Under the pieces are notes generated by a model. It was not told where the DNA came from. It did not search any database and saw only the letters and a program-made list of their open reading frames with translations. DNA of 64,000 bases. Source: Verrucomicrobiota bacterium (GTDB taxonomy: Bacteria > Verrucomicrobiota > Verrucomicrobiia > Limisphaerales > JACRJZ01). How positions within the stretch are numbered: the first letter of the stretch is position 1; every line of letters starts with the position of its first letter. The stretch covers positions 1-64,000 of the forward strand of contig JACRJZ010000104.1 in NCBI GenBank assembly GCA_016219875.1, in the 5' to 3' direction. Below, piece after piece: positions 34,566 to 46,278 of the stretch. Made by a program: the position numbers and the translations under genes.

Positions 34566-36500
34566 TTACCAGAACAAGATGTTGAGGATGACACAGCCAA
34601 TGAGAAGGATCGTGCCCAGGACCGCCGGGCGCAGGAGGAAGTGCTGCTCGTCGTCCTTCAGTTTCGGCGTCAGGGAATAAACCAAGCCCTTGAGTTCTTC
34701 GTCCGTCTTGGCCTGCCGTGTCACCAGCGAGATGACAAGCGTGAGGACAAAGCAAGCAGTGAAGGCGAAGCTGGCCAGCCAGAAGTTCTGGGCCATGTCG
34801 CTGGGGAACACCTGGAGTACGCCGAGGTAGCCGCCCTTGATGCCCGGCGCGTTGCCCGCCGCCGAGGTGAGCGCGTGGAAAAGAGCCGAAGTGCCCGTCC
34901 CGCCGAGCAGACCGAGGAACGCGCCCGTGCCGGTCGCGCGCTTCCAGAACATGCCCAGCAGGAACGTGGCGAAGAGCGGTGCGTTCACGAAGCCGAAGAC
35001 GAGTTGGATGATGTCCATCGCGTTGGACCAATGGCTGACGAGGTAGGCGCAAACGATGCTGAGCAAGATGCCCACCACCGTCACGGCACGGCCCATCCAC
35101 ATGTAGTGCTCGTCGCTCTTGTTCCGGGCGAGGTAGGCCTGGTAAAGGTCGTAAGTCCAAACCGTGTTGAAAGCGGTGACGTTGCCCGCCATGCCGGACA
35201 TGAACGACGCCAGCAAGCCCGTCAGCGCCAAGCCCAGCAGGCCGGGTGGACAATATTTCTTCACCAGCGAGAGGATCACGCCGTCGTAATCGTTCTCCAC
35301 CACCGCGTCCTGCAAGCGGTCCTTGAGGTTCTTCTCGTCGAGCTTCGCGGAATCTTTGACCAGCACTGCGACTTTGGCCTCACTCAGCTTCATGCCGATG
35401 GCTTCGCTGACGGTCGCCAAGGCGGCCTTGTCATCGAGGTTCTTTGCCGCTGCGTCCTTCACGGCGGCGATAGCCTGCACGTAGGCGCTCTCGGCGACGA
35501 GCTTGGGCGGGAGGCGATAGCCGTCTTTGCCCGTCAGCGCGAGCGCGGCGGCGATCATGCCGGGCAAAATGACCAGCACGGGAAAGATCATCTTCGGCAC
35601 GGCAGCGATGAGTGGCGTGCGGCGCGCGGCGATCATGTTCTTGGCGGCCATGGCGCGTTGCACGACGAGGAAGTTGGTACACCAGTAGCCGAAGCTCAGC
35701 ACGAAGCCCAAGCCGAAGACCATCGCAAACCAATCGACGCCCATCGGGTTGGCCGACGGGCCGGCGAGGAGCGGCTTCCAGGCGCTGGTCCAGGCGTCGC
35801 CTTGGAAGGCCCTGGTGTTCAGCTCCAGCGCGGCAGGATTTTCGGCCACTTTCACGAGCGACCCTTTCAGCGCGTCCCAGCCGCCCACGTCTTTCAAGCC
35901 GAGATAAACGACCGGCGCGAAGCCCAGCACGATCATGAAGAACTGGAGCACCTCGGTGTAAATGGCCGAGGTCAGGCCGCCCTTGAGCACGTACACCAGC
36001 ACGATGGCGGAGCAAATCCACAGGCTCACGTCGTAGTTCCAACCGAGAAGCTGATGAAGGAGTTTGGCCAGCGCGTTCATCGAGATGCCGGAGGCGAACA
36101 CGGTCATCACCGCAAAAGAGATCGAGTTCAAGCAGCGCGTGCGCTCGTCGAAACGCAGCTTGAGGTACTCCGGCACCGAACGCGCCTTCGAGCCGTAGTA
36201 GAACGGCATCATGAAGACGGCCAGAAAGACCATCGCCGGGATGGCGCCTACCCAGTAGAAGTGGCTGGTGGCAATGCCGTACTTGGCGCCGCTGGCGGCC
36301 ATGCCGACCAGTTCGAGCGCGCCGAGGTTGGCGGACAGGAAGGCCAGGCCCGTGACCCACGCCGGAATGCTGCGCCCGGACGTGAGAAAGTCCGAGGAGG
36401 TCTTCATGTATTTCCGGAGGGCGAATCCGATGCCGATGACGAACAGGGTGTAGATCGCCAGAATGGCGTAATCGAGGCCAGCCAGTTGAATTGCGTGCAT
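34566..36500 (-). CDS. Sodium/solute symporter (SSS/SGLT family)
   Basis: A 644-residue secondary transporter of the inner membrane. It has about fourteen hydrophobic segments, with SANLGALELVGMAASGAKYG, YVLKGGLTSAIYTEVLQF and GLLASFMSGMAGNVTAFNTVW matching the sodium-site and substrate regions of the SGLT branch. A polar insertion of roughly 110 residues (DGYRLPPKLVAESAY to KKYCPPG) lies in a loop in the middle. Sugar or a related solute is likely. A small membrane protein gene follows 17 bp downstream. Confidence 0.92.
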   Translation of the reverse strand: MHAIQLAGLDYAILAIYTLFVIGIGFALRKYMKTSSDFLTSGRSIPAWVTGLAFLSANLGALELVGMAASGAKYGIATSHFYWVGAIPAMVFLAVFMMPFYYGSKARSVPEYLKLRFDERTRCLNSISFAVMTVFASGISMNALAKLLHQLLGWNYDVSLWICSAIVLVYVLKGGLTSAIYTEVLQFFMIVLGFAPVVYLGLKDVGGWDALKGSLVKVAENPAALELNTRAFQGDAWTSAWKPLLAGPSANPMGVDWFAMVFGLGFVLSFGYWCTNFLVVQRAMAAKNMIAARRTPLIAAVPKMIFPVLVILPGMIAAALALTGKDGYRLPPKLVAESAYVQAIAAVKDAAAKNLDDKAALATVSEAIGMKLSEAKVAVLVKDSAKLDEKNLKDRLQDAVVENDYDGVILSLVKKYCPPGLLGLALTGLLASFMSGMAGNVTAFNTVWTYDLYQAYLARNKSDEHYMWMGRAVTVVGILLSIVCAYLVSHWSNAMDIIQLVFGFVNAPLFATFLLGMFWKRATGTGAFLGLLGGTGTSALFHALTSAAGNAPGIKGGYLGVLQVFPSDMAQNFWLASFAFTACFVLTLVISLVTRQAKTDEELKGLVYSLTPKLKDDEQHFLLRPAVLGTILLIGCVILNILFW

Positions 36501-36564
36501 AGGTCAGGCGGATGGCTACCGGCTTTGCGCGCGAATGTCAATCGCGGCGAGTGGCAGCATCCGG

Positions 36565-36684
36565 CAGGGCTGATTCAAGAAGGAGCGCGGGCAGCCTGCC
36601 CTCGTGTTTCTCGCTCCCATTCTTGATGGAACGCGCGGGCAGGCTGCCCGCCCTCCCGTCCGCATGTTTCTTGAATCAGCCCTG
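36565..36684. mobile_element. MITE-like element, family A, complete copy, with 10-bp direct repeats
   Basis: A 120-bp non-coding element. Perfect 17-bp terminal inverted repeats start CAGGGCTGATTCAAGAA and end with the exact complement. The direct repeat CAGCATCCGG flanks both sides (36555-36564 and 36685-36694). Inside is a GGGCAGGCTGCCCGC palindrome. It lies just upstream of parD, between the divergent symporter and toxin-antitoxin genes. A second copy runs off the left end of the window. Confidence 0.92.
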
Positions 36685-36748
36685 CAGCATCCGGGGAAGC
36701 ATTGGAACAATAGTTGCCAATAGATACGCAAGGTCGTACCCTCGGCGC

Positions 36749-37012
36749 ATGACGATCAATCTTGGCGAGCATTTTGAACGCATGGTGGCGGACCTCATCA
36801 CCTGCGGGCGCTTCCAGAACCAGAGCGAGGTCATCCGCGCCGGACTTCGTCTCCTGGAGGACGGCGAATACGGCTACGATCCGGAACTGGAAGCCGAACT
36901 GGCCCGCCGCCTGGAAGGGCGGACGAAGCCGCTGCCTAAAGGCTTCTTCATCGACATCAAGAGGCGCGGGCATCAGCGGCTTCAACGCGAAGGCCTCAAG
37001 CGCGCCGCATGA
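36749..37012 (+). CDS. parD: ParD-type antitoxin
   Basis: An 87-residue ribbon-helix-helix antitoxin. The N terminus (TINLGEHFERMVADLITCGR) and QSEVIRAGLRLLED match the ParD/CopG pattern, and the C-terminal half would bind the toxin and be disordered when free. It overlaps the toxin gene by 4 bases (ATGA), the usual translational coupling. ATG 36749 is chosen because the upstream frame reads through the MITE. ParD proteins normally repress their own promoter, which should lie in 36700-36748. Confidence 0.9.
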   Translation: MTINLGEHFERMVADLITCGRFQNQSEVIRAGLRLLEDGEYGYDPELEAELARRLEGRTKPLPKGFFIDIKRRGHQRLQREGLKRAA

Positions 37013-37323
37013 AACCGGTTCGCCTCCACGACGAGGTCGAAGGCGATGTGGACGAAGTGTGGAACCACCTTGCGGAGGCCAGCCCGGAAACGGCGGACCG
37101 GTTTGTGGATGCCGTCGAAGTGACCTTCGCCCAGATTGGCCGCCAGCCCGGCATCGGTCACCGCCGACGCTGGCGGAGTCGCAAATTGGCCAACCTGCGC
37201 CTCTGGCGGGTGGAGGGGTTTCCGAACCATCTCGTCATCTACCGGGAAGAAGCGGAAGTGGTGGCGATCGTGGCCGTGATTTCAGGCTACCGGCGACAGG
37301 AGCGGGTATTGAACAAGCGTTGA
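37009..37323 (+). CDS. parE: ParE/RelE-family toxin
   Basis: A 104-residue toxin of the ParE/RelE superfamily, starting KPVRLHDEVEGDVDEVWNHL. A basic stretch GHRRRWRSRKLANLRLWRV precedes the C-terminal NHLVIYRE, with AVISGYRRQERVL, the expected layout. ParE members poison DNA gyrase, while RelE members cleave mRNA; the sequence alone does not choose between them. It forms a complete toxin-antitoxin pair with the upstream gene. Confidence 0.9.
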   Translation: MKPVRLHDEVEGDVDEVWNHLAEASPETADRFVDAVEVTFAQIGRQPGIGHRRRWRSRKLANLRLWRVEGFPNHLVIYREEAEVVAIVAVISGYRRQERVLNKR

Positions 37324-37375
37324 AGTCCGGGGAGCTACACTTGACGCGTGCCGCGCGCTGCGTGTTAATCCCGCC

Positions 37376-39463
37376 ATGAACACACCGTTCCTCTCTTGGG
37401 CTGGATGCTCGCTCCTCCTCGCCGGCGCTTTCCTGGCTTCGTCTGTCTCGTGGGCTGCGGAGACGGCCGTGCGTGAAATCACCGTGACGAACGATCTGGT
37501 GCTCGCCCTGGGCGCGCAGTTGCCCGCAAGGATCGTGGTGCGCGCGAGCCACGTCACTATCGACGGCAACGGGGCCACGCTCACGGGGCCGGGCAGGATT
37601 GGCGACGTGAAATCGATCGAGACAGCGGGCGTGGGCATCCTGATCGACGGCGCGACCGGTGTGACTCTCAAGAACCTTAAGGCGCGCGGGTTTGCCACGG
37701 GCCTCGTCATTCGCCATGCGCAGGCGGTGACGGTAAGCGGCTGCGATTTCTCCGACAACTACCACAACCCGAAGCACGGCTGGGGCGAGTTGCCCCCGCG
37801 CGGCGGCATTCTCGTGGAGCAGTCCCGGCACTGCGTCTTCGAGCACAACCGCGCCAACCGCGTCTGGGACGCCTTTCACCTGATCGACTCGGACGACCAT
37901 CTGATCACGGACAACGATTTCTCCGATTGCTCGAACACCTGCGCCAAGCTCTGGAAGTCTTCCCGGAACAAGTTTCTTCACAACAACCTCTCCTACGGCA
38001 TCCGCATCGACCGCGCCGCCGGCGAAGTCCACGCCCGCGACTCGACCTGCGTGTTGATCGAAACCGGTTCGGACGACAACTATTGGTATCGCAACGACAT
38101 CACCCACGGCGGCGATGGCGTCTTCATCCGTCCGCTCAACCGCTGGGTGTCGCGCGGCAACATTTTCGTGGAGAACGACACTTCCTACGCCAACAACAAC
38201 TGCGTCGAGTCGTGGAGTCCGGGCAACACCTTCCTCCGCAACAAAGCCAACCACGGCAGCTACGGCTTCTGGCTCGGCGGCAGCGACCAGACCGTGCTCA
38301 TCGGCAACGAGGCCGCGTTCAACGGGCTGACCAACGGCTACCACAATGCGCCCGAAGTCGGCTTTCGCCACGGCGGCATTGTGATCGTGGGCGGGCCAGC
38401 CAGCCATACGCTCATCGCGGGCAACCATCTTCACGACAACAACGGCGCGGGCCTGGCCTTTCGTGGCGACGTGGCCTCGAAGGGCCGCAAGTGGCGCACG
38501 GAGCATTGGGTCGTGCAGCAGAATCGCATCGCGAACAACCGCTTTGGTATCTGGGGCCGCTGGGGCGAAGCCGTGCTGCTGGCGGGAAACGTGTTCACCA
38601 ACAACGCGCAGGGGAACTTCATCCAAGACGTGACGAACCTCGTGGAGTTGCCGGCCAACCCAGCCGTTCAAGTTTCGCCGCGCGCGGAGATCATCGGGCC
38701 GGAAGTCGTCTTCGCCGGACAGCCCGCGCGCTTCGACGCTTCGCGCAGCCGTGACGCCGCGGGGCGGACGCTCACGTTCCAATGGTGGCTGGACGGCCAA
38801 GCCGGCAGCCAGGCCGCCTTTGAGCACACGTTTCCCGCGCCCGGTTTCCATCGCCTCGGCTTGACCGTGAACAACGGCGCGTTGGCGGCATTGGCCTGGC
38901 GCGACCTCTTGGTCGTGGAACCCGTCGCGCAAGAACTCGGCACGGAAGGACAAGCCGGGCGCTGGGGATTTGAGTTTGAGCCGAACGATCACGGCCACGG
39001 GCGGATGCTTTTCGCCGACGATCCGAACGGCCTCATCGGCAGCCGCTGCCTGCGCTTCACGCCGGACCCGTATCCGGGCGCCTACGCCACGGCGGTTTTT
39101 CCGGCCACGCGCGATGCCGGATGGAACTTCGCCGGCAAGAGCCGGATTCGGTTTTGGATCAAGGCGTTGAACCCCAACGTGCCCGGCTGGCAAAACGCCG
39201 GGCCGGTCGTCCGTTTGCTGGGCCGCGGCGGACACCTCGAACTCAAGCCGGCGAAAGACGCCAACCTGCTCAACGATCCGCCCTTCAGCGAAGCGCGCTG
39301 GCTGTGGATGCCCGTGACGATCCCGCTCGCGGGCGACGCCCAATGGCAGCGCGCGGCCAAAGGCGACGTCACGCTGGACCGCATCGACGCCCTCAGTCTT
39401 TCGCTCGATTCGTGGGGCGGCGATCCGTTCGTGGTCTGGCTGGACGGCTTGGCGGTGGAGTGA
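37376..39463 (+). CDS. Exported right-handed beta-helix protein with PKD-like domain
   Basis: A 695-residue secreted protein. The signal peptide is residues about 1-28 (LLLAGAFLASSVSWAAE). Residues about 45-420 form a right-handed parallel beta-helix of the NosD/pectate-lyase-like kind (FDLIDSDD-type turns such as AFHLIDSDDHLITDNDFSD, and repeated N-rich rungs). A PKD-like domain follows (RFDASRSRDAAGRTLTFQWW), then a C-terminal beta-sandwich (GFEFEPNDHGHGRMLF) that could bind carbohydrate. Catalytic residues could not be placed, so lyase activity is uncertain. It stands 52 bp past parE. Confidence 0.82.
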   Translation: MNTPFLSWAGCSLLLAGAFLASSVSWAAETAVREITVTNDLVLALGAQLPARIVVRASHVTIDGNGATLTGPGRIGDVKSIETAGVGILIDGATGVTLKNLKARGFATGLVIRHAQAVTVSGCDFSDNYHNPKHGWGELPPRGGILVEQSRHCVFEHNRANRVWDAFHLIDSDDHLITDNDFSDCSNTCAKLWKSSRNKFLHNNLSYGIRIDRAAGEVHARDSTCVLIETGSDDNYWYRNDITHGGDGVFIRPLNRWVSRGNIFVENDTSYANNNCVESWSPGNTFLRNKANHGSYGFWLGGSDQTVLIGNEAAFNGLTNGYHNAPEVGFRHGGIVIVGGPASHTLIAGNHLHDNNGAGLAFRGDVASKGRKWRTEHWVVQQNRIANNRFGIWGRWGEAVLLAGNVFTNNAQGNFIQDVTNLVELPANPAVQVSPRAEIIGPEVVFAGQPARFDASRSRDAAGRTLTFQWWLDGQAGSQAAFEHTFPAPGFHRLGLTVNNGALAALAWRDLLVVEPVAQELGTEGQAGRWGFEFEPNDHGHGRMLFADDPNGLIGSRCLRFTPDPYPGAYATAVFPATRDAGWNFAGKSRIRFWIKALNPNVPGWQNAGPVVRLLGRGGHLELKPAKDANLLNDPPFSEARWLWMPVTIPLAGDAQWQRAAKGDVTLDRIDALSLSLDSWGGDPFVVWLDGLAVE

Positions 39464-39503
39464 GTCCGAAATCCGAAATGCGATCTCAGAACCCAGGCCG
39501 AAG

Positions 39504-39572
39504 GGTGGGCGAGCGTACCCGCGAGCCGGCGGACGGGCGTCTTCTCCGGCTCGCGGGTACGCTCGCCCCACC
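39504..39572. repeat. REP-like hairpin, family I, copy 2
   Basis: A 69-bp palindrome with GGTGGGCGAGCGTACCCGCG and CGCGGGTACGCTCGCCCCAC. Other copies are at 18481-18548 and 40700-40768. It sits 40 bp past the beta-helix gene stop. Confidence 0.85.
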
Positions 39573-39626
39573 GAATGGAAGGTCTTGAAATCGCCTCTCG
39601 GATTTCGGATTTGAGTACCAGTTTCC

Positions 39627-40640
39627 TCACAACGCCAGCCGCAACTGCTCGTGCTCGCTCAGCGCCCGTGCGTCAAAGCCGACCTCCCGCAGGCTCTGCG
39701 CGAAGTCCGCGGCGAAGCCGTGCAAGGTAAGGACCGTCTTCGGCGCCACGCGCTTCACGAACGCGATCAACTCCGGGAAATCCGCGTGGTCGCTCAACGG
39801 AAACGCCGCGTCGGTGCCATAGCGGAAACGGCATCCTGGCTCCACCGCCCAGCCGCTCACGATGGCCGTGCGCACGCGCCCCAGTTTCTGGACCACGGAC
39901 GATTTCACCGCTTGCGGCGGACAGATCAACACCTTGCCCGCGGCGCGGTCCGGCTCCAGCAATTCGTGCGGCGGGAAGCGACATCGGAACTGTTCGTAGA
40001 TCTTCGTCATGCGCCAGACGCCGGGGTGGATCGCGATCGGCAAGCCGCAGTCGGCCAAGCCGCACAACACCTCCTGGCCCTTGCCCAGCGAATACGCCAG
40101 CAACACCGGCGTCGCGTGATCGGCCAGCGCCTCGCGGCAAAAGCGGATGACATCGTCCAGCACGCGCTCCGCGGGCGGGAACTGGTAAGCAGGCCGGCCA
40201 AAGGTCGTCTCCATGATGAGCGTCTCGCAACCGACAGCGAGCGCCGGATCGCACGGCTCGCTGCTCAAATTGGGCCGCGTCTTGAAATCACCGGTGTAGA
40301 GCAGCGTGTGGCCCGCGTGTTCGATCAAAGCCATGGCGCTGCCCAGAATGTGCCCGGCCGGCAACAGCGTGAGCCGGTAGCTCGACTGGTTGCCGGTAAA
40401 CTCGCGCCCCTCGCCAAAAGACAATGTGTGTTCCACGCGCTGGCCGCGAATCCGCGCCCGCATCAGTTCGGCGGTCGGTGCGCTGAAGATGACTTCGCGG
40501 TGCGCGGCGGTGTGATCGGCGTGGGCATGGCTCACGAACACCCGCTCCGGCCCTTTCCGCGCCCGCGGGGCATCGAGCCACAACGCGAGTTGCGGCAGCC
40601 ACACTCCGCCTTCGAGGTATTGGATGGTCAGCGCCGACAC
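39627..40640 (-). CDS. Metallo-beta-lactamase fold exonuclease (ligase-associated type)
   Basis: A 337-residue metallo-beta-lactamase/beta-CASP-type protein, probably cytoplasmic and DNA- or RNA-acting. The zinc motif is VSHAHADHT (H-x-H-x-D-H), with LLPAGHILGSAM, LYTGDFKTR and METTFGRPAY following in the order seen in ligase-associated DNA exonucleases. The expected companions (an ATP-dependent ligase and a helicase) are not adjacent. The start is GTG 40640; the frame is open upstream to about 40802, but that part is encoded by the family I repeat and is not credible protein. Confidence 0.86.
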   Translation of the reverse strand: MSALTIQYLEGGVWLPQLALWLDAPRARKGPERVFVSHAHADHTAAHREVIFSAPTAELMRARIRGQRVEHTLSFGEGREFTGNQSSYRLTLLPAGHILGSAMALIEHAGHTLLYTGDFKTRPNLSSEPCDPALAVGCETLIMETTFGRPAYQFPPAERVLDDVIRFCREALADHATPVLLAYSLGKGQEVLCGLADCGLPIAIHPGVWRMTKIYEQFRCRFPPHELLEPDRAAGKVLICPPQAVKSSVVQKLGRVRTAIVSGWAVEPGCRFRYGTDAAFPLSDHADFPELIAFVKRVAPKTVLTLHGFAADFAQSLREVGFDARALSEHEQLRLAL

Positions 40641-40699
40641 CGCGGCACGATTGGCCAGCCGTCCCAGCAAGTCAAACCTGGCGAACGGGAAGCCAATCG

Positions 40700-40768
40700 G
40701 GTGGGGCGAGCGTACCCGCGAGCCGGTGAGACGGCACCGGGGCGGCTCGCGAGGACGCTCGCCCCACC
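40700..40768. repeat. REP-like hairpin, family I, copy 3
   Basis: A 69-bp palindrome with GGTGGGGCGAGCGTACCCGC and GCGAGGACGCTCGCCCCACC. It lies just upstream of the exonuclease gene's start region, and about 110 bp before the next plus-strand gene. Confidence 0.85.
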
Positions 40769-40878
40769 CGACTGACCCACAAGGCGCCGGGCTGGACGGC
40801 AAGGATCAACGCTCCGAAAACCCTCGCGCCGTTCCAGGTGAAGAATCCCCGCCCAAATGCCGATGACAATGGGGAACG

Positions 40879-41340
40879 ATGATATCGCGTCGGACGAACC
40901 TGAAATGTGCTCTCACGGCCCTGGCCTTGGGGACCGGTTGGCTCGCATCCGCGAAGGACTGTCCGCTGGATCCACGGACTTGCCCACCCGGCTCGATCGT
41001 CCGGCTCGTGGCCCGCTGGCCGCTGGTCAATGTGAAGCGCGCCGAAGTGGTGCTCTGCACGACCAACCAGATCACCGTCAAGTTCGGAGAGGACACGTTT
41101 TCCGTCCTTCGCACCAACCTCAAGGAACTGATCGTGGTGGAAGCTCCCCCTCCACCTCCCGTGGAGGAGGTCAGTGCGGATTCCACGAATGCCGTCACGG
41201 ACGTAGCTTCGTCGGGAACAGGAACGAATCGGACCTCGGCCCTTGCCGGCCGCGCCGCAGCTTCGGGCACCACGAACCAGACCCAGGGCCTCTGGGGCAA
41301 GATCAAAGAGCTGTGGCGGCAACGGATGGGGAGCAAGTGA
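40879..41340 (+). CDS. Small exported protein of unknown function
   Basis: A 153-residue protein with a signal peptide (residues about 1-25, ALTALALGTGWLASA). A short beta-rich part follows (PPGSIVRLVARWPLVNVKR) then a Pro/Ala/Thr-rich linker and a basic C-terminal helix (LWGKIKELWRQRMGSK). No known family is recognised. The C-terminal helix is repeated as a 3' gene scrap at 48641-48709, so a paralogue once existed. Confidence 0.65.
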   Translation: MISRRTNLKCALTALALGTGWLASAKDCPLDPRTCPPGSIVRLVARWPLVNVKRAEVVLCTTNQITVKFGEDTFSVLRTNLKELIVVEAPPPPPVEEVSADSTNAVTDVASSGTGTNRTSALAGRAAASGTTNQTQGLWGKIKELWRQRMGSK

Positions 41341-41417
41341 TGCGGTCCCTTCGCCCGCCCAGCCACTCGGGCCGCGGGTTCGCTGTCAATTCATGGAACT
41401 GACCGCGTGGTCAGAGA

Positions 41418-41999
41418 TCAGATCCCGATTTCGCCTTCGTCCAATCCCCATTCAGCGGCATGGAGCCGCAGGCAATCAGGACAAATCCCGTGGGAGAACC
41501 GCGTGCCGGTTCGCTTCAGAAGGTAGGTGTCAACGCGCTCCCAGCGGTCGGTGGCTTCGCGAATGCGATTGCAGTAGGAACAGATGGAAAGGAAACGCTT
41601 CAACTGGTGAAGGTGCAGGTGTGTCCGGACCCGGGCCCGCAGTTCGGCTGGCCGAAACGGCTTGGCCACGTAATCCACTCCCCCGGCCTCGAAGCCCGCC
41701 ACGATGTCCTCCGTTTCGGTGCGCGCGGTCAGGAAGATGACTGGGATGGTCGCGGAAACCACATTTTTCTTGAGGCGACGGCACACCTCAAAGCCGTCCA
41801 TGTCCGGCATCATCACGTCGAGGAGAATCAGATCCGGCGGGTCTTCGTTGACAAAGTCGAGGGCTTCGGCGCCCGAGGCGGCGACCGCGATCTCCACTTG
41901 GTCTTCCTGGAGGATGTTGCCCACGACGCGGAGGTTGTCCGGCACGTCGTCCACGAGGAGCACGACGGACTTGGGGTTGGGGGACTTCGGAGCGGTCAT
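41418..41999 (-). CDS. Response regulator with C-terminal four-cysteine domain
   Basis: A 193-residue protein. Residues about 10-130 are a receiver domain with VDDVP, the phosphoacceptor Asp in LILLDVMMPD, LTART and AKPF. The last about 60 residues carry CSYC and CPDC pairs (ICSYCNRIREA and FSHGICPDCL), a pattern seen at the end of some bacterial receiver and kinase proteins, where metal binding is assumed. The ATG at 41999 is preferred over an overlapping TTG at 42005. It starts 2 bp after the kinase half gene's stop, so the two are surely co-transcribed. Confidence 0.88.
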   Translation of the reverse strand: MTAPKSPNPKSVVLLVDDVPDNLRVVGNILQEDQVEIAVAASGAEALDFVNEDPPDLILLDVMMPDMDGFEVCRRLKKNVVSATIPVIFLTARTETEDIVAGFEAGGVDYVAKPFRPAELRARVRTHLHLHQLKRFLSICSYCNRIREATDRWERVDTYLLKRTGTRFSHGICPDCLRLHAAEWGLDEGEIGI

Positions 42000-42001
42000 G
42001 G

Positions 42002-44277
<2,276 letters not shown>

Positions 44278-44281
<4 letters not shown>

Positions 44282-46278
44282 AAGGATGCCCTTGGCCTCG
44301 ACCCAGCGCGCCTCGAAGTCTTCGTTGACCGGTTGGCCGGCTGCAGCAAGACGGGCGCGGGAAGAGCCGCCTGGCCTGTTTCCCGCACGACCGGTTCACT
44401 CAGCACTCTCCGCCGCCCTTCCGTGCCGGGGAATCCCACGAGGTCAACGAAGGTGCCGGGCGGCAAAGGTTGGGTCCGCTGCGAGAGCACGAGCAGACCG
44501 GCTGGCCCGTCCTGCACGTAGAAATAGTGTCCCGGCCGATGCAGCGTGACCACGCCGCTCAAGTGGGTCCGCCGCGGGGCGGTCACGCGGAGTTCGCGAA
44601 TGGCCTGAATCGGCTGCCGGGGCAGGGCGAACGCATCCTTGGGCGGCTTTTCCTCCACCTCGATATAATCTTCGGAGGGAACCAGGAGCCTCAAATCCCT
44701 GAACCGCTGATTCTCGTCGTATTCTACCGAACAGACCCCGCGCAATAACACCACCGCGTCGGCCAGCGGCCGGCCGAGTTCCGGGGTGGGAATGCAGGCT
44801 GTGAACGCCCCTTCGGGGGTCCAGACCGCCAAGCGGTGCATGCCCGTGCGGTTGGTCGTCAACGTGACCGAACGCACGTAGCCTCGCAGGGCCACCCACC
44901 GGCAATCTTCGAGCGGCGACATGGCCTGCGGTACCGTGAGGAAGCGGTCGCTGGGAGGACGCCCGTTACTCAAGCGATTGACCGTGGGCTGGACGATCAT
45001 CGGGACGCTGCCTCCTCGGGCCGTCACGCCGCTGACCCGCACCCAGTCCCCGATGCTGAGCTTGGGCTTGCCGGTGGCTTTGAAAACATAAACGCCCTCG
45101 GGACCGTCCTGGAGGCAGAGGTCATCCCAGTTCGGATGCCGCCAGGTCACCACGCCTTGCACGCTGACCGGATAGCCCTTGGCCGCCTCGTCTCCGGTCA
45201 GGGCTTTGATTTGGTCCACCCGTCGGAGTTTGGGCAAGCCGCTCTCCGGCGAGGTCGCGGCAGCCACAGTGGAAGTGGACGAAGACTCCGGGATTCGGAA
45301 CGATCCTTCCCGCAAACGCAATTCCGGGCCTGACACCGCCGGGTAACCGACTGCTTCCACGGTGGTGCCCGTCTTCATGGGCCGGGTCTGCCAAGTTTCA
45401 ACCGCAAGCCGTCCCGTCTCGTCGTGCAGGGTGAGGGTCTTTCCCGGCTCCTGGCCCCGCACGGTGCCAACGATTCGCACGGGCTGGTTGGCCGGCGATT
45501 CCAGCAGTGAGGCGATGAGCGTGCGCGGCAGAGCAAAGCGCGGATCGGAACCGCCCCGGCCCAGCACCTCCACGTCCTGGACGGACTCGGCCCACAAGTC
45601 GGCGTCCACCGCTTTGCCGGACTGGCCCCGCTTGAGGGCCAGCAGCCCTGTGATGCGGACGCGGGCTTCTTCGTACTGCGGGACCGGGTCGTGCTCATTC
45701 AACAAGATGTACGTGCGGATGTTCGAACTGTTCGCCAGAAGCTCCATCTGGATGTGGGACGGGTCATTTTCAGTCTGCTTGCGCGCGTAGCCTTCGATGG
45801 TGGCTCGAAACACGGAGTGCCCCTCGAATTGGGCGATGGGAACAGTGAGCGTGGAGGCCGGCGGGAGGGCACTTTCCTGCAGCACTTTGATCGTACACTT
45901 GTCCCAGACCAACATGCGGCCCTTGGGCGGGGCCACGCCTTGGATTTCGACTTCCTGCCCGGTCTTGAACGGGAGGGGCGTGCGACCGGAATCGACATAC
46001 ATCGTATCCGAATCGTCCTTGAGCCAAAGCACGTGCCAGCCGGGATCATAGAACATGACCACGACTCGCAGCCGGACCGGTTGCTCGCGGCCACTCAGGG
46101 GTTCGGGAATGCGCCACAACCGAGCGAGGTTGGTGACAACGAAATCGGCCGCGGACGCGTTGGTGGCCGTTTCCGCCCCATACACCGCCGTCGTCCACAA
46201 CAGCAGACAGCATCCCAGTCCGGCCAGGAGACGGGCCGGATGGAATCCTGCATCTGCAATTGAGTGATCGATCCGCAT
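44278..46278 (-). CDS. OB-like sensor half of the frameshifted hybrid kinase
   Basis: About 666 residues with a signal peptide (LLAGLGCCLLLWTTAVYGAE) and repeated beta-rich domains (LQDGPEGVYVFKATG, FYVQDGPAGLLVLS) like those in the sensor half of the intact kinase. The frame breaks near 44338-44342 and runs out in an unrelated tail (PANRSTKTSRRAGSRPRASL). As it stands the product would be a free periplasmic fragment with no kinase. ATG 46278 is chosen because it starts the signal peptide; ATGs upstream add only spacer. Confidence 0.85.

Noticed and set aside
40641..40802. Longer N terminus for the metallo-beta-lactamase exonuclease
   Set aside because: The added residues are encoded by the family I hairpin and are unrelated to the family.
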